Positions 26,846-35,574 of a DNA stretch of 64,000 nt are shown here, piece by piece (position 1 is the first letter of the stretch; every line of letters begins with the position of its first letter). The DNA lies in assembly GCF_000772965.1 (NCBI RefSeq), contig NZ_JPVQ01000013.1:1-64000 (forward strand), written 5' to 3'. The DNA comes from Ureibacillus massiliensis 4400831 = CIP 108448 = CCUG 49529 (GTDB lineage: Bacteria; Bacillota; Bacilli; Bacillales_A; Planococcaceae). The notes beneath the pieces are model-generated. The model did no database searches, had not been told where the DNA came from, and saw nothing but the letters and a program-made list of their open reading frames with translations. The translations under genes were made by a program, and so were the position numbers.

Positions 26846-27553
26846 ATGTCTTTAACATTTCATGAAAGTAAAAATATTAGTAATCAACATTTAGTTACCG
26901 CAATTGTTGATGAAATAAAACAATATCCTAAACTATTTTTATGGATTGCTAGACTCTTTTCAATATATAAAAAGAATCCTAATAATATACTATCTGAAAT
27001 TTATGAGCAGGCAAAATCATTTCTATCGTTGGAAAAAAATTTGACTGAGGAAAAAATTGAATATCTTGCAGGAAAATTGAAGAGTATCTATGAGTTAGTA
27101 CCAGATAAATTCAGTGACACTCGTTCAAAAATTTTAGAAAGTGTAACTTATTATTTTGGACCTGTAACCAAAGGGTTAAAACATGAAAAGTGTTTTGTTG
27201 AACCGGTCATTAAAGATAATAATTTGATTGTTGGAAATTCAGAAATAAAATGTGACCTTGTTTATTATTATAATGATTTTAACCCTTTAGAATTCGTTGA
27301 ATGCAAAGCAGATATTGGGAATGTAATACCGAAAACATACGCTTTTGAAAAAGCAAAGAAAAGCCATCAAGATAAGTTAAAGTATTTAGAGTGCGCTTAT
27401 CAATATCTAACAAAAAGATATTGCGAACCAAAGATATATTTTGCATGTTACAATATGAATTATGCAGAAGAATTAAATAACCTTCAAAATAATTGGGGCT
27501 TTAACTATATAAATTTTGTCAATCCTGTTGAAATATTAAATGGGAAGATATAA
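26846..27553 (+). CDS. PD-(D/E)XK nuclease-like protein, third gene of the cassette
   Basis: This 235-residue protein ends in a nuclease-like core: the acidic strand IKCDLVYYY, then PLEFVECKADIGN (D...E-x-K) at about residues 137-162, followed by a helix with KAKKSHQDKLKYLE. The first 100 residues are helical (VTAIVDEIKQYPKLFLWIAR). Starting 10 bases after the SecB-like stop, behind TAGGTGTG, it completes the three-gene operon. I infer DNA cutting; which family is not clear. Confidence 0.6.
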   Translation: MSLTFHESKNISNQHLVTAIVDEIKQYPKLFLWIARLFSIYKKNPNNILSEIYEQAKSFLSLEKNLTEEKIEYLAGKLKSIYELVPDKFSDTRSKILESVTYYFGPVTKGLKHEKCFVEPVIKDNNLIVGNSEIKCDLVYYYNDFNPLEFVECKADIGNVIPKTYAFEKAKKSHQDKLKYLECAYQYLTKRYCEPKIYFACYNMNYAEELNNLQNNWGFNYINFVNPVEILNGKI

Positions 27554-27569
27554 GTTATTTAAAAAAATT

Positions 27570-27636
27570 TATGAATTTATCATGCTGCTCATAGAAAAGA
27601 GCAGAAGATTAACGGAAAGAAGCTTGAAACGAAGAA
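27570..27636 (+). repeat. Right 67-bp direct repeat (DR-R)
   Basis: Same sequence as 25401-25467, one mismatch. Its continuation restores the original peptidase frame: after CGAAGAA the sequence reads on as AAC CGG GCT GAA GTA to a stop at 27678-27680. Confidence 0.9.
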
Positions 27637-27680
27637 ACCGGGCTGAAGTAGTTATAACGAGAAATAAAATGTTAGGATAA
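27570..27680 (+). pseudogene. Displaced original 3' end of the peptidase gene
   Basis: The frame after the right repeat reads SLKRRNRAEVVITRNKMLG then stop, and is followed at once by a terminator. This is best read as the former C-terminus of the peptidase encoded at 24150-25481, pushed downstream by insertion of the cassette. It has no start of its own. Confidence 0.75.
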
Positions 27681-27703
27681 TATTTCTTTAATTTCATAAC
27701 CTT

Positions 27704-27741
27704 AAAAAGCCGGCAGATAATACTTAGTTGCTGGCTTTTCT
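27704..27741 (+). terminator. Terminator, originally of the peptidase gene
   Basis: AAAAGCCGGCAG at 27705-27716 pairs, with two G-T pairs, with TTGCTGGCTTTT at 27728-27739. It lies directly downstream of the old peptidase stop and now ends the inserted operon. Confidence 0.8.
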
Positions 27742-27982
27742 AATAATTACCAACCACCTCCCAAATGCTTAAAGTCAAGAAACCCCCGAACTCTAAAGAA
27801 TCCCATCTTTTTAGATTTTATAATATGTGATATACAAGCAGGCTCTTACTCCCATGAGAGTTGAAAAATATAACATACCTGTGATGATTTGATAAAATAT
27901 ATTTATATATGAAAGGTTTCTAATATAACTTTTCCATAGTTTCGTATAATTAGGGTAGTATTTAAGAGAGGATGAGCCAAAA

Positions 27983-28669
27983 ATGGATCAGTTAGAGTTC
28001 CAGAAGAAAGTAAAGGAGAATCCCTTCGGAGTTTTAGGAGATTTGGTGTATGACTATTTGTTTGAAAAAATTATTACGATGCAAATCTTTCCTGGCGCAA
28101 GACTTCATGAGGCTCAAATTGCAAACGAATTGGGCATTAGTCGATCTCCTATTCGTGCTGCGATTGACCGACTTATTGAAGAAAAATTAGTTCTAAAGCA
28201 ATCAAGTAAATACCCTTACATAGCTCCAGTGACACCAGAAGACTGGATTCAAATGACGCATGCGCGGATAATCATCGAAAGTAAAGCGGGTTACTTCGCT
28301 GCACAAAACATAGATGATAGTACATTAGAACGTTTAAAAACGTTAGCTGCTCAATATGATGCGATATGTGAAACACCTGATTTAAAGGGGTTCGAGCAAT
28401 GTGATCATGACTTCCACCAAACCATTGTCAATGCTTGTGGAAATCCTTATATCATTGAAATGTATAATACAATCGATTATCGAGTGCTACGGTATCGTTA
28501 TAATTTAAGGCATCGTATCCCAATCGAACAACTACAAGGCATTATTCAAAAAAGCTCCAAATCCCATTGGACCCTGATTTTTCTATTAGAAAAAGGACTT
28601 AGTATGTTAGTTAGAGATGAAATAGAAACCCATTTAGATGTAATGAGAGATATCTTTGCAAAATGGTAG
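27983..28669 (+). CDS. GntR-family regulator, FadR subfamily
   Basis: This 228-residue protein has an N-terminal winged helix-turn-helix (PGARLHEAQIANELGISRSP, then IRAAIDRLIEEKLV) and a helical FCD effector domain with the metal-ligand-like DHDFHQTIVNACGNP. FCD regulators bind carboxylic acids or amino-acid-derived signals. The gene lies about 320 bases upstream of an aminotransferase gene in the same direction, with a terminator between them, so control of that gene is possible but inferred. The ATG is preceded by AGAGAGGATGAG. Confidence 0.88.
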   Translation: MDQLEFQKKVKENPFGVLGDLVYDYLFEKIITMQIFPGARLHEAQIANELGISRSPIRAAIDRLIEEKLVLKQSSKYPYIAPVTPEDWIQMTHARIIIESKAGYFAAQNIDDSTLERLKTLAAQYDAICETPDLKGFEQCDHDFHQTIVNACGNPYIIEMYNTIDYRVLRYRYNLRHRIPIEQLQGIIQKSSKSHWTLIFLLEKGLSMLVRDEIETHLDVMRDIFAKW

Positions 28670-28678
28670 TTTAGTAGA

Positions 28679-28710
28679 ACTTACGGAACCACAAGTTTCG
28701 TAAGTTTTTT
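28679..28710 (+). terminator. Terminator of the GntR-type gene
   Basis: ACTTACGGAA at 28679-28688 pairs with TTTCGTAAGT at 28696-28705, followed by T residues to 28710. Confidence 0.85.
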
Positions 28711-28990
28711 GCATTTAAGGAGCCCATATCATTGAAAACCTCTAAAAATGTTTATAGTTCAAGACCAAAAAATAGGAAAAGAAATGAAAATGTTCAAATT
28801 TTAATACTTTTGAAGAGTGGAAATCAAATAAATGTCCATATATTGACACCTTTTTTTATCGGTGATTATAATTCTTTTACAGTTAACTGAATTTTCATGC
28901 TATTTTTATGTTGTGTGAATATGATAACCTGTAATCTTTATAGGGTAAAGGGTACTTATATTTTAAATTAAAATTATGGGGAGTGTAGAT

Positions 28991-30181
28991 ATGTACAGCT
29001 TTTCTAATCGTATGAATGAAGTTTCGGCAAGAGCGGTTCGTGAGATTTTAAAACTGACGGCCGATCCAAACGTGATTGCTTTTAGTGCTGGTAGTCCTGC
29101 AAATGAAGCTTTTCCGATTGAAACTATTCAAGAAATCATGAATGAAGCTATGGAAAAAAACGGAACTAAAGTTTTGCAATATGGTATTACAGAAGGATTA
29201 GATTTATTACGTGAAGCTTATTTAAATCATCTTGCAGTTCCTAAAGGATTGAGTGTAAGTATAGATAATATTATGACCACTACTGGAGCTACACAGGGGA
29301 TTCATTTAGCATGTGATGTTTTCTTAGACCCAGGAGATGTTGTTTTAGTAGAGTCTCCATCATTTTTAAGTACGTTAATGCTTTTTAAGAAGTATTTTGT
29401 AAAATGTATCCCATTAGAAATGGATGAAGATGGTATTATGATCGAAGATTTAGAAGAGAAAATTCGATTACATCAACCAAAAATGCTTTATACCATACCA
29501 ACATTTCAAAATCCAACAGGGAAAACATTGCCAGAGGAAAGAAGAAAGAAGATTGCAGAACTTGCCTCTGAAAACAATGTCATTGTTTTAGAAGATGACC
29601 CATATGGTGACCTCCGTTACAGAGGAGAAGAAATTTCACCTATTAAAAAGTTTGATCAAAGTGGACATGTTATTTTAATCAATAGCTTTTCAAAAATTAT
29701 TTCCCCAGGTTTACGTGTAGGAGCAATTGTAGCGGATGAGAAAATTTTAGGAAAAATGACCGTTTCAAAACAATTTGCGGATACACATACAACCACGCTG
29801 GCTCAATATGTATGTGCAGAATTTTTAAACCGTAATCTTCTCCCTGAACATTTAATATCAATCCGTCAATTGTATAAGGAAAGAATGGAAACGATGTTAA
29901 ATTGGATGGAAGTTTATTTTCCAAAGGGCACCAACTATACAAAACCGGATGGTGGATTATTTATTTGGGCAGAATTGCCGGGCGAATGTAATACACAGGA
30001 ATTATTGAAAAAAGCAGTAGCCGATTATCAAGTCGCTTTTGTTCCAGGCGCTCCATATTATATAAATCCACAAGATGGGCGCAACTTCATGCGTCTAAAT
30101 TTTTCGGCAAATACTCCGGAAAAAATTCAAGAAGGTATGAAACGTTTAAGTGATTTATTTTCTGAAAATCATAAGTTTTAA
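28991..30181 (+). CDS. PLP-dependent aminotransferase, class I/II (2-aminoadipate/MocR type)
   Basis: This 396-residue fold-type I PLP enzyme shows FSAGSPANEAFP near the N-terminus, YGITEG, the TTGATQGIHLA cofactor loop, FQNPTGKTLP, DDPYGDLRY, and the Schiff-base lysine in NSFSKIISPGLRVG. The C-terminus has FMRLNFSA, the carboxylate-binding arginine. I chose the ATG at 28991 because GGGGAG lies 6 bases upstream; the ATG at 28976 overlaps that site. The family includes 2-aminoadipate, kynurenine and valine-type enzymes, so the substrate is not assigned. Confidence 0.9.
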   Translation: MYSFSNRMNEVSARAVREILKLTADPNVIAFSAGSPANEAFPIETIQEIMNEAMEKNGTKVLQYGITEGLDLLREAYLNHLAVPKGLSVSIDNIMTTTGATQGIHLACDVFLDPGDVVLVESPSFLSTLMLFKKYFVKCIPLEMDEDGIMIEDLEEKIRLHQPKMLYTIPTFQNPTGKTLPEERRKKIAELASENNVIVLEDDPYGDLRYRGEEISPIKKFDQSGHVILINSFSKIISPGLRVGAIVADEKILGKMTVSKQFADTHTTTLAQYVCAEFLNRNLLPEHLISIRQLYKERMETMLNWMEVYFPKGTNYTKPDGGLFIWAELPGECNTQELLKKAVADYQVAFVPGAPYYINPQDGRNFMRLNFSANTPEKIQEGMKRLSDLFSENHKF

Positions 30182-30217
30182 GAGGTTTAATTGTACTTTA
30201 AATAAAGGAAGAATTAT

Positions 30218-30350
30218 ATGAATCGTGAACATTGGGACTCCCGATACCATATCACATCCGCATGCTCAAATGCAGTAGCACTCTTTTCAACAATCTCGGA
30301 ACATCTAGAGGAGCGTAAAGCTTCTCTCCACTTGGATTTGGGCAATTCCT
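30218..30350 (+). pseudogene. Possible N-terminal remnant of a sodium:neurotransmitter symporter
   Basis: Behind AAAGGAAG, an ATG opens a 43-codon frame starting MNREHWDSRYHITSACSNAV, which recalls the start of NSS transporters (MNREHWGSRFGF...). The rest of a transporter is absent and membrane segments do not continue. I read it as a decayed gene start. The resemblance rests on the first dozen residues only. The remaining DNA to the terminator at 30445-30482 contains nothing else I can support. Confidence 0.35.
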
Positions 30351-30444
30351 AGACAATACCGAGGATGACAGCTACTTCCTTCTAAATAAACGACTTCAAT
30401 TATATGTAATATGTAGTATAAAGAAATAAGTCACTACACGAAAA

Positions 30445-30482
30445 AAAAACGCAAACCCAATTACTCAAGGATTTGCGTTTTT
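30445..30482. terminator. Bidirectional terminator
   Basis: AAAAACGCAAA pairs with TTTGCGTTTTT around a 14-base loop. The A-run on its left end gives a T-run on the minus strand, so it terminates the gltS transcript. It could also end plus-strand transcripts. Confidence 0.85.
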
Positions 30483-30505
30483 AAAGTCCTTTTTTAACAC
30501 GTCAA

Positions 30506-31684
30506 CTAATTAAACAAATTAATAGTCGTAATAATAATCGGCATCCCGAATACGTCAATCAAGAAGGCACCCACGATTGGCACGACGAGGTAGGCTTTAC
30601 GAGATGGGCCAAATTTGTCTACAGCTGCTGCCATGTTGGCCATCGCGTTTGGTGTAGCACCTAGACCGTGACCAAGGAAACCGGACACCATAATCGCTGC
30701 ATCGTAGTTTTTCCCAAGTGCGCGAAAAAGAATAAACATCGCAAATAATACGATAAAGATAACTTGAGCTAATACGATTACTAGTAATGGTAAAGCTAAG
30801 CCTGCAATTTCCCATAACTTAATGCTCATTAATGCCATTGATAAGAAAATACCAAGGGAAATATCACCGATTAGGCTGATTTCTTTCATATTAATTGCTT
30901 GCGGTTTGATGCGATCAACAATGTTACGTACAATAACAGCTACGAACATAGCACCAACATAACCTGGTAATGCGAAGCTTGTTAAATTAGAAAACAGTTC
31001 TCCCACAAATGTCCCAGCAGCCATACAGAAAGTAATTAAAAATACTTGTAACATAAATGATTTTTCAGTCACTGGACGTTCGTCTTTTTCAACATACTCT
31101 TCAGTTTCATCGGTTGATGGCTTTAAATTAAATTTACGAACTAAATATTGTACGACTGGTCCACCGACTAGTCCTCCAGCAACTAAACCGCATGTGGCAG
31201 CAGCCATACCAACTGATAGGGCAGAAGAGACACCGAAGCCTTCAATTGTTTCTCCGTAAGCAGCAGCGGCACCATGTCCACCTTCCATAGAAACCGCCCC
31301 TGTCATTACACCAAGTAATGGATGAAGACCAAGTACTTGAGCTAATGAAACACCAATGACATTTTGCATTAACGCTAAAAATCCACATGCTATCCAGTAG
31401 ATAATTAGTAATTTGCCCCCTAATTTAACAAGTTTAAAACTTGCTCCAAGACCAACAGTCGTAAAGAACGTAATCATGAAAATAGACTGTAATGAAGTAT
31501 CTAATGTAAATTCAATTATCCCAAAACTTTTTAAAGCCGTTGCAATAATCGCAAATAATAACCCTCCAACTACAGGTGCTGGAATACAGTATCGATTTAA
31601 AAAATTGACCCTTTTTACTAAAAATGAACCGATTAAAAATAATGTAACAGCTAAACATAATGTTGTAATCTGATTTAATTCCAT
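30506..31684 (-). CDS. gltS: Sodium/glutamate symporter GltS
   Basis: This 392-residue integral membrane protein has about 10-12 hydrophobic segments. Signature stretches are YCIPAPVVGGLLFAI, FFTTVGLGASFKL, VSMEGGHGAAAAYG and GFLGHGLGATPNAMANM, the two inverted pore repeats of GltS-type Na+-coupled glutamate carriers. It lies 12 bases downstream of hutG, in the same operon. This fits a histidine-degradation context, since the pathway ends in glutamate. The ATG is preceded by AAAGGGGG. Confidence 0.93.
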   Translation of the reverse strand: MELNQITTLCLAVTLFLIGSFLVKRVNFLNRYCIPAPVVGGLLFAIIATALKSFGIIEFTLDTSLQSIFMITFFTTVGLGASFKLVKLGGKLLIIYWIACGFLALMQNVIGVSLAQVLGLHPLLGVMTGAVSMEGGHGAAAAYGETIEGFGVSSALSVGMAAATCGLVAGGLVGGPVVQYLVRKFNLKPSTDETEEYVEKDERPVTEKSFMLQVFLITFCMAAGTFVGELFSNLTSFALPGYVGAMFVAVIVRNIVDRIKPQAINMKEISLIGDISLGIFLSMALMSIKLWEIAGLALPLLVIVLAQVIFIVLFAMFILFRALGKNYDAAIMVSGFLGHGLGATPNAMANMAAAVDKFGPSRKAYLVVPIVGAFLIDVFGMPIIITTINLFN

Positions 31685-31696
31685 ATATATCCCCCT

Positions 31697-32638
31697 TTAA
31701 TTATTTATATACTGCATTACAACCTCATTTATAAAGTAAGCTCCTAATTTTGTAGTTTGATTGTTTACATCCAATGAAGGGTTGATTTCACATATACTAA
31801 AGCTTACTGTTTTTTTTGACGAAACCATTTTACGTAAAATTTCACGTACCTTTATTGCAGATAAACCAAACGGTGAGGGTGCACTAACCCCAGGTGCTTC
31901 CGCTGCACTTAAAACATCCATACAAAGGGTAACGAGTAAAACATCATGTGTCCTCATAAAGTGATCTAGCGCTTCAGTAAACTTAACGGAATTCAATTGC
32001 TCATCTAAAAAGTATTGGACCTTATAATGATCCGCGGTATTAAATAATGCAGTGGTGTTTCCATACTGTTGGATACCGCACACGAAATAGTTCGTATTGG
32101 GATCCTCATCTAAAATTTGCCTGAACATTGTCCCTGATGAGGTTTGCTTGTCATATTCTCGTAAATCAAAATGCGCATCAATATTTAATAAACCAATTGA
32201 AGCTTCTGGACCTACTGCTTTTCGTACACCTAAATACTGGCCATATAGCGTTTCATGTCCGCCTCCAAGGATAATGGCTTTTCCGTATTTTAAAATATCG
32301 GAAACTTTATCACCTAGCTCTTGTTGAGCACTCTTCAAATCATGACCTTCACAAATGACATTTCCAAAATCTATTAGTGATTTATCATTGGTATGATGAC
32401 GCCACGGTAGTGATGCTAGTTGTTTTCGTATTGCAAAGGGTGCTTCTTTTGCACCTGTTCGACCTTGGTTGCGCCTTACTCCTTCATCACAAGCAAAACC
32501 GATTAATACTATCGAATCTTGCTCCATTGTCGTAGTTGTTTTAACAACCTGGTGATAACGAAAGTAAGTATGATCTGTTTTATGATCGATTCGACCTTGC
32601 CAAATCTCTGAATCTGCTTTTCTATACATAGAGGTCAC
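31697..32638 (-). CDS. hutG: Formimidoylglutamase HutG
   Basis: This 313-residue ureohydrolase-fold protein carries metal-binding signatures LGGGHETLYG, NIDAHFDLREY and CMDVLSAAEAPGVSAPSPFG, the last being typical of HutG rather than arginase. It hydrolyses N-formimidoyl-glutamate to glutamate and formamide, a late step of histidine breakdown. The other hut genes are not in this window. It is the first gene of an operon with gltS, transcribed divergently from a LysR-type regulator, which is the likely controller. A GAAGGTGAC ribosome site precedes the ATG. Confidence 0.88.
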   Translation of the reverse strand: MTSMYRKADSEIWQGRIDHKTDHTYFRYHQVVKTTTTMEQDSIVLIGFACDEGVRRNQGRTGAKEAPFAIRKQLASLPWRHHTNDKSLIDFGNVICEGHDLKSAQQELGDKVSDILKYGKAIILGGGHETLYGQYLGVRKAVGPEASIGLLNIDAHFDLREYDKQTSSGTMFRQILDEDPNTNYFVCGIQQYGNTTALFNTADHYKVQYFLDEQLNSVKFTEALDHFMRTHDVLLVTLCMDVLSAAEAPGVSAPSPFGLSAIKVREILRKMVSSKKTVSFSICEINPSLDVNNQTTKLGAYFINEVVMQYINN

Positions 32639-32667
32639 CTTCTGAAAACTGAAAATTTTATATATTC

Positions 32668-32697
32668 ATTATATTTTCTGATCATTTATAATATCAA
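32668..32697 (-). promoter_or_regulatory. Promoter of hutG-gltS
   Basis: On the minus strand TTGATA (32697-32692) and TATAAT (32673-32668) are 18 bases apart, about 30 bases before hutG. The region overlaps the LysR-gene promoter region, as expected for a divergent pair under LysR control. Confidence 0.5.
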
Positions 32698-32748
32698 ATA
32701 CTTATTTTTTATAATATAATAGCTTCAAACTATAAATGGGGTGGGAAG

Positions 32749-33627
32749 ATGGATTTACGGAAGATGTATTACTTCGATGCAACAGTGAAGTACCGAAGTT
32801 TTTCAAGAGCTGCAAAAGCCTTGCATATTTCACAGCCATCATTAAGTAATGCAATTAAAACATTGGAAGGGGAAATTGGTGCTCCGCTCATTGAACGAAC
32901 GACAAAACAATTTCAATTAACAGAATTAGGCCTTCAATTTTATGAGCGATCGAAAAACTTAATTTCACAATTTGAGTTAGTGGAGCTGGAGCTAAAAGAA
33001 TTAGCAAAAGGGGAAAATATAGAAATTCGTTTAGGTATGATTGAATCAGCGAATTATTTATTTTCACAGGTTATCATTGAATATCGAAAACTATTCCCAC
33101 ACAATCAAATTACATTAATTGATACATTATATAATCAAACTGTACGCCAAGCATTATTAGATTTAGATGTACATGGTGTCATTACGAACCAGCATATTGT
33201 AGATGCTGAAATTAAGAGCGAATTATTATATAACGAGCCATATGTCGTCCTAATAAATAGAGATCATCCATTTGCTATAAAGGATCAGATAACACTTGTA
33301 GATTTTACGGAAGAATCATTAATAATTGGTATGCCAGAATTTCAAACGAGTGCACAAATATTAAAAGTATTCAAACAGGAAAATGTGAAGCCAAATATTC
33401 AATATAAAATTGAACGATTTGAAATGATAAAGGTATTAGTAGAGGAAGGTTTAGGAATTGCTATCCTACCAAAACATTATGTTTCACAGCATTTATCGGA
33501 AAACCTACTAACACGTCCAGTGCATAACGAGTTTCTAAATCGTAATGTATACTTGTGTACGATGAAAGATCGTACATTTCCAGAAAGCATACTAAAGTTA
33601 TTTGAGTTAATTAGGGCAATGGGGTGA
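32749..33627 (+). CDS. LysR-family transcriptional regulator
   Basis: This 292-residue protein has the N-terminal LysR helix-turn-helix (YFDATVKYRSFSRAAKALHI, then SQPSLSNAIKTLEGEIGAPL) and a two-lobe effector domain (VEEGLGIAILPKHYVSQHL). It is transcribed divergently from hutG-gltS, with about 110 bases between, the usual arrangement for control of the neighbour and itself. The effector is unknown; glutamate or a histidine-pathway intermediate is a guess from context. The gene starts with ATG behind GGGGTGGG. Confidence 0.9.
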   Translation: MDLRKMYYFDATVKYRSFSRAAKALHISQPSLSNAIKTLEGEIGAPLIERTTKQFQLTELGLQFYERSKNLISQFELVELELKELAKGENIEIRLGMIESANYLFSQVIIEYRKLFPHNQITLIDTLYNQTVRQALLDLDVHGVITNQHIVDAEIKSELLYNEPYVVLINRDHPFAIKDQITLVDFTEESLIIGMPEFQTSAQILKVFKQENVKPNIQYKIERFEMIKVLVEEGLGIAILPKHYVSQHLSENLLTRPVHNEFLNRNVYLCTMKDRTFPESILKLFELIRAMG

Positions 33628-33727
33628 GAGAGGTTGAGTTTCTTAGTATCGGAAAGATTTAAATGGGTAATCATTTTTATCATTTATTGAAGTTTATACC
33701 GGTTATGGAACTAGGAAACTACAAAAA

Positions 33728-33759
33728 AATTCCACGAGAACTTAGAGCCTCGTGGAATT
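33728..33759 (-). terminator. Terminator of the SLH gene
   Basis: An 11-bp stem, AATTCCACGAG at 33728-33738 with CTCGTGGAATT at 33749-33759, has an A-run to its left, which is a T-run on the minus strand. Confidence 0.9.
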
Positions 33760-33801
33760 ATTCTCAATCTGTACAGAATCTGTGAAAAACTACTATTGGG
33801 T

Positions 33802-34914
33802 CTAAAGATTCTCTGGAATATCTTTCAACCTCTCTAGCATCTCTTCTATCTGTTCGGGTGTTAGTTCGACGTGAGGTGAAGAAGTATTGACTGGTTCTAG
33901 TTTATTAAAAGATAATTTAAATTCGCCATTTTCTTCCGTTACATTCACTTCAACAGGAATGGTAACCATACCACTGTATATAACCAGGTTAAGTTTTGTT
34001 TTCCCCACTTTATGCGGCTGAAGTATAGCATAATCATGGAAAGTTTTTATCAATAGTATATCTGCATCAGGAGGTTGTGACGTTTTTTCATATCCTGAAG
34101 AAGAAACATTGATAACGTCAACTACAGAAATAATGGACGGATCTTCTGACTCGAATTGCGTACCTTGTTCATAGCTCATCATATCGTCAAATTGAGTATA
34201 ACTTGTTAAATCATAATCTTTAAAATAAAAGTACTCATACTGATCAACAGACTTTTGAACCTTTTCAATCATTAATGCAAGCTGAGAACGAGTAAGTGGG
34301 TTATTCATTTTAAATGTTTTATCTGCATAACCCGAAACATAACCATAATAATCCATCGTATATACATATTGTCCAAAAGGTTGATTAAAAGCTAAATATG
34401 ATCGACCATAATCACTCTGGTCATAGTATTTTCTATCAAGATCATTATATTTGTCTAAATTGGCATTATAAATTCCAATCAATGGTATTTGAAAACCATC
34501 AACTAAAATTTTTGCCATTTGCCCACGTCTAAGAGGATCATTGACACCAAACCGTCCATCAGAATATCCTCCGACAATTCCTTTATTCGCAAGTGCTGCA
34601 ATGTATGGATAAAACTGATGTGACGGGGGAACATCTTTAAAACCAGGGTCTTTTACATTACTAATATCCAGTCCTAAAACCTTCACAATAATACTAGCCG
34701 CTTGTCCACGAGACACAGTCTCATGTGGACGAAAGTTTGGTAATGTCCGACTAATCGCTTTTTGTTCTAATAGATTTTCAACTGCCTTGTAAAAGTTATC
34801 TGTTTCTTTCACGTCTTTGTAATGAACAGTTGCTGCAGATGCGCCACCTACTGAAGAGAACATAAGACATGCAGCAAGTCCAACATAGGTTAATAGTTTA
34901 GTTAGTTTTCCCAT
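33802..34914 (-). CDS. S-layer-homology (SLH) surface protein
   Basis: A 370-residue protein with a typical signal peptide ending in GGASA-AT. SLH domains follow: SRGQAASIIVKVLGL and GFKDVPPSHQFYPYIAAL then GIVGGYSDGRFGVNDPLRR, with a further GYVSGYADKTFKMNNPLTRS. This gives three repeats over about residues 30-240 that bind pyruvylated cell-wall polymer. The C-terminal ~130 residues form a beta-rich domain that I do not recognise. The protein is predicted to be held at the cell surface. Confidence 0.88.
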   Translation of the reverse strand: MGKLTKLLTYVGLAACLMFSSVGGASAATVHYKDVKETDNFYKAVENLLEQKAISRTLPNFRPHETVSRGQAASIIVKVLGLDISNVKDPGFKDVPPSHQFYPYIAALANKGIVGGYSDGRFGVNDPLRRGQMAKILVDGFQIPLIGIYNANLDKYNDLDRKYYDQSDYGRSYLAFNQPFGQYVYTMDYYGYVSGYADKTFKMNNPLTRSQLALMIEKVQKSVDQYEYFYFKDYDLTSYTQFDDMMSYEQGTQFESEDPSIISVVDVINVSSSGYEKTSQPPDADILLIKTFHDYAILQPHKVGKTKLNLVIYSGMVTIPVEVNVTEENGEFKLSFNKLEPVNTSSPHVELTPEQIEEMLERLKDIPENL

Positions 34915-35121
34915 TTTATCGCCTCCTATAAATAACGATATAGGATAGATTTTTCCTAAACAATGGGCATTTGTTATTATTTTGAAATGATGGAATTGAC
35001 GAGAGTATATTAGATTGAAAGCTTTTTAATACCATCTCATTCTTAGAAAGACATTACAAAAAACTGAACCAAAATATGTTAAAATCTACCAAAACAGTAT
35101 AGGAGAAAGTCATTTTAAATC

Positions 35122-35358
35122 ATGAAAACAGTAATGGTTTTTGGAGCGTCTGGTGTTCTTGGACAACTCGTATGTACAGAGTTATTGAGGATATTTGAAA
35201 ATGAAATTAAGCTAATCGTAACGGATTATAAATGGACTGGGGTGAACAACTAGCAAACTCACTTGACGGAAATGTGGAATTTAAATATAAATGATGATGA
35301 AAATATTAGCAAGGCGATTCAAAACATGGATATCGTCATCGTTGTATTGAAATATAAA
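35122..35358 (+). pseudogene. NAD(P)-binding (saccharopine-dehydrogenase-like) gene remnant
   Basis: An ATG behind AGGAGA opens KTVMVFGASGVLGQLVCTEL, a GxSGxxGQ Rossmann nucleotide-binding start, but the frame stops at TAG (35251). Shifted sequence after it (EQLANSLDGNVEFKYIN, then KAIQNMDIVIVVLK) reads as the next part of the same fold. A frameshift and loss of the rest leave a dead gene that runs into a terminator. Confidence 0.6.
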
Positions 35359-35409
35359 ACCCGAACTAATACGAACCAGAAAATAACTTCGTATATAGCT
35401 CGGGTTTTT
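35356..35409. terminator. Terminator downstream of the dehydrogenase remnant
   Basis: AAAACCCGA at 35356-35364 pairs with TCGGGTTTTT at 35400-35409; the inner TACGA/TCGTA pairs extend the structure. Confidence 0.75.
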
Positions 35410-35574
35410 CTTCGGCTAAATATTGTAACCAGGATATTTCATTTCGTCTAAATAATAGCGAAAATAAAAGGATATCCCTGTTGAGACATCCCATTCGATA
35501 GTGCTTTTCTTCTATTATATATGTCCTGCTCTGTTTAACCCAATACGTATTACCTAATTGAAGGAGACTAATGT

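Larger units (their letters stand above)
27554..27982. other. Gap after the cassette: right repeat, old gene tail, terminator
   Basis: This interval contains the right direct repeat (27570-27636), the displaced original tail of the peptidase gene (to 27680), a terminator (27704-27741), and about 240 bases of AT-rich DNA before the GntR-type gene. A TATAAT at 27945-27950 is a likely -10 for that gene, though no good -35 is seen. Confidence 0.6.

Noticed and set aside
35263-35451. Plus-strand frame of 62 codons after the dehydrogenase remnant
   Set aside because: Only its first part belongs to the shifted remains of the same Rossmann-fold gene; the rest reads through a terminator.
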